Assembly: GCA_001953215.1 (NCBI GenBank)
Contig: CP019169.1
Span: forward strand, 3,844,001-3,908,000
Source of the DNA: Betaproteobacteria bacterium GR16-43
GTDB lineage: Bacteria > Pseudomonadota > Gammaproteobacteria > Burkholderiales > Usitatibacteraceae
Length of the DNA: 64,000 nucleotides
Direction: 5' to 3'
The notes beneath the pieces were generated by a model. The model was not told the DNA's origin. It saw only the letters and a program-made list of their open reading frames with translations, and searched no databases. Made by a program: the position numbers and the translations under genes. Of this stretch, positions 62,226-64,000 are shown in pieces. Position 1 is the stretch's first letter, and each line of letters starts with the position of its first letter.

Positions 62226-62968
62226 CCGGGCCGAGCCGCGGATGGAAATGCCCTTTCCGCGACCGCCGGGTGCTTCGCAAGGCGGCTATCACCCAGGGCA
62301 AGCTGCCTGATCACCTCCGCCTCGCTCGATCTGTCCGAATGCATTAGCACAAGCCACAGGTCGCGCAGGTCGGCGACGCACCATCCTCGTATCCGGTCGG
62401 CAAACTCGTCGCCGCCAAAGTCGGGATTTTCATCGCAGACTTTCATGGATTGCTCGAACTTCTCGATGGCCTCCTCGTAATCGGCCTTGTAGTCGGTGAC
62501 GTAAGCGGCAGCCACATCCCACAGTCCTGCGTCCACAATCTGGTGCCAGATGAAACTCACTGCTGAAGCTGCGAGTAGCCGGTCACGATTGTGAAGGTCA
62601 GCGAACGTTTCGACCGGCAAACGTGACTCCTCATCCAGGGCCCGACATATCGCCATGAAGTCGTGAAATCGCTCGGGATCTCGGGCGGACACGAACAGTT
62701 GCAAAGCCTCGTCACGCCGGTCCACGAGGCGCTTGTGAGCCGGTGGATACTTCGAGCCCAACCGCGACCACTCGCTCAGGCAATAGGAAAGGCGCACGCC
62801 GTAGTTGGAGTGTGGATCGTCGACGAGGGCGTGATCGAAGAACCACTCGTAGCGCTCCAGCGCCTCGCCGTATTGCCCCGCCCGGAAGGCGGTTCGTGCA
62901 GCGTCTAGCGCGTCCTTCGGCCCTTTGTTGGGCTCTGATGGCAGCGTATACGTGGGGAACGTTCTCAC
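62222..62968 (-). CDS. Hypothetical TPR-like helical protein
   Basis: A 248-residue protein with a TPR-like start (ARTAFRAGQYGEALERYEWF, about residues 25-45) and helices throughout, without membrane segments. I do not recognise a family. Convergent with the AAA ATPase and upstream of a region of altered composition. Confidence 0.75.
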   Translation of the reverse strand: MRTFPTYTLPSEPNKGPKDALDAARTAFRAGQYGEALERYEWFFDHALVDDPHSNYGVRLSYCLSEWSRLGSKYPPAHKRLVDRRDEALQLFVSARDPERFHDFMAICRALDEESRLPVETFADLHNRDRLLAASAVSFIWHQIVDAGLWDVAAAYVTDYKADYEEAIEKFEQSMKVCDENPDFGGDEFADRIRGWCVADLRDLWLVLMHSDRSSEAEVIRQLALGDSRLAKHPAVAERAFPSAARPG

Positions 62969-63028
62969 CCCGTCATTTTATCGACCGTGCGACTCGCCTG
63001 CGGTGCATGCGATAATTTCGCCCGCAGC

Positions 63029-63104
63029 GCCCCGGTAGCTCAGTGGATAGAGCAGCCCCCTCCTAAGGGGCAGGTCGCACGTTCGATTCGTGTTCGGGGC
63101 GCCA
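63029..63104 (+). tRNA. tRNA-Arg (anticodon CCT)
   Basis: A 76-base tRNA: acceptor arms GCCCCGG and TCGGGGC, discriminator G, encoded CCA. The anticodon loop CTCCTAA between CCCC and GGGG gives CCT, reading AGG. tRNA-Arg genes are frequent targets of integrating elements, and composition changes after this gene. Confidence 0.97.
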
Positions 63105-63142
63105 ACTTTTCAGCGGACTTGTGCGATTCCTCCTACCGACCG

Positions 63143-64000
63143 ATGGCGGACATGACGAATCCCTTCGACCCGAACGACGAGTATCTGAAGGCGCTAAAGG
63201 CAGCAGGCCTCTCAGATTTGCCGCTGCAGCACCTTTCAGCGACCTACCTCAGCGAACTCAAGCTGGCGTCGGCTTCGACGCTTGCGGAGGAGTTGTACCG
63301 ACAAAGTAGATCTCTTCCAACTACCCTCACGTCGATTGCCGCATCGACCGACATTCAGTCTGCCGAGAGAATTAGCAACACGCTTTCTCACGTCATCAAT
63401 CCCGCGCTACAGCTATTCGGCCAGAAAGACTTGGCGGGCAGCCACCTTGTTTCGGCGCTAGAGTCGCTTACGACACTTAGCGACCCGCTAGGGTCACTAT
63501 CGCAATCTGAAAAGTTGGAACGGTTTTCCGGCGCGCTTACGAGCTTCGGCTCGGCGACGGATATTGCCCAACACTACCTATCCTCAAATCTCGTCAACCT
63601 TGGGGGCGAGAGTTCTGCCTCGGGATTGATTGCCAGCTATCTGGCCGCCGCCTCAGCGGTCGAGGGATTTGAGTCATCTCTCGCCCAGGCGGCCCAAAGT
63701 CTCACTTTGCCGGGTGTGTACACAACAAGCCACCTTCTACCGGGAGTAACGCTCGACACTGCAACTCAGCTACATTCCAGTGTCAGTGGTCTCGCGGCCA
63801 TCGCCAGGTCGTCCGTCTCGACGGCCTTCCTTGACGCAGGATTGCGTGTGCACGTGCCCGCCTTGGAGGTCTATACATCCGCACACCTTGCACGGGCGTT
63901 AACCCTACGGAACGAGGAACCTCTCGCTACCGATGACGACACGGAAGCTGCTCTCGACCACCAACGTGACGAATTTGAGGACAAACTCGCTTCACTGGAC
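63143..64000 (+). CDS. Unrecognised protein, partial (runs off the window)
   Basis: An open frame of 286 codons without a stop begins at ATG 63143 (MADMTNPFDPNDEYLKALKA). The product is rich in Ser, Leu, Ala and Thr with helical pattern and no membrane segment. Codon use is unlike the rest of the window: TTG, CTA, TTA and AGA codons are common, and GC is lower. No clear ribosome binding site is seen, so the start is provisional. It follows tRNA-Arg and probably belongs to an acquired island. Confidence 0.65.
   Translation, partial: MADMTNPFDPNDEYLKALKAAGLSDLPLQHLSATYLSELKLASASTLAEELYRQSRSLPTTLTSIAASTDIQSAERISNTLSHVINPALQLFGQKDLAGSHLVSALESLTTLSDPLGSLSQSEKLERFSGALTSFGSATDIAQHYLSSNLVNLGGESSASGLIASYLAAASAVEGFESSLAQAAQSLTLPGVYTTSHLLPGVTLDTATQLHSSVSGLAAIARSSVSTAFLDAGLRVHVPALEVYTSAHLARALTLRNEEPLATDDDTEAALDHQRDEFEDKLASLD

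Noticed and set aside
61476-62968. Two-gene defence system (ATPase plus partner)
   Set aside because: The genes are convergent rather than co-transcribed and neither has a toxin or nuclease motif, so the claim is unsupported.

Overview
The window is a GC-rich chromosomal segment, best explained as a motile betaproteobacterium. Supporting signs are flagellar control by FlhDC plus FliA, a motAB-cheV-cheY-cheZ-cheA block next to flhDC, fliE divergent from fliF, and an flhB-flhA-flhF-flhG-fliA operon. I cannot name the genus from the sequence alone.

Positions 1-42,100 hold most of the flagellar, chemotaxis and motility-signalling genes. The minus-strand block 1-7520 carries flhB, flhA, flhF, flhG and fliA, then a histidine kinase and a response regulator cut by the window edge. 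Positions 7683-8488 hold a small ORF and a GxxExxY gene framed by CGCAGAGG-type repeats. The minus-strand block 8485-15,806 runs motA, motB, cheV, cheY, cheZ, cheA, a soluble chemoreceptor and a dUTPase-fold protein, with a sigma-28-type promoter before motA. flhDC follows at 16,115-17,034. The plus-strand set 17,616-24,244 runs fliC, flaG, fliD, fliS, fliT, a FliK-like gene, a short FlhB paralogue and ycgR. fliE (minus) is divergent from the long operon fliF to fliR (24,846-35,065), which ends with a PAS-GGDEF gene. An opposing cluster (38,138-42,088) encodes PilZ-like, FimV-like and HDOD proteins.

Positions 42,200-63,000 are mixed accessory and housekeeping genes: a Fic protein with its own AT-rich promoter, an FKBP isomerase, a 24-residue membrane peptide, catalase HPII, tRNA-Ser(CGA), an aminotransferase with a TAXI/TRAP transporter, a TPR O-GlcNAc-transferase-like protein, a receiver/HPt/EAL set, a crystallin/glycine-zipper protein, a spermidine-synthase-like protein, a MetX-like hydrolase, a GNAT protein and a small AAA ATPase. 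After tRNA-Arg(CCT) at 63,029 the base composition and codon use change and an unrecognised gene runs off the end, which looks like an island boundary.

The most distinctive feature is dispersed repeats. Several long palindromes with TTGAACCGCAGAGG arms sit mostly at gene 3' ends, and one set flanks a GxxExxY nuclease-like gene. One palindrome lies inside a 402-bp tandem duplication. Other REP-like hairpins are read in frame inside flhF, cheZ, cheA and the FliK-like gene. All functional calls are from reading the sequence; no database search was run.
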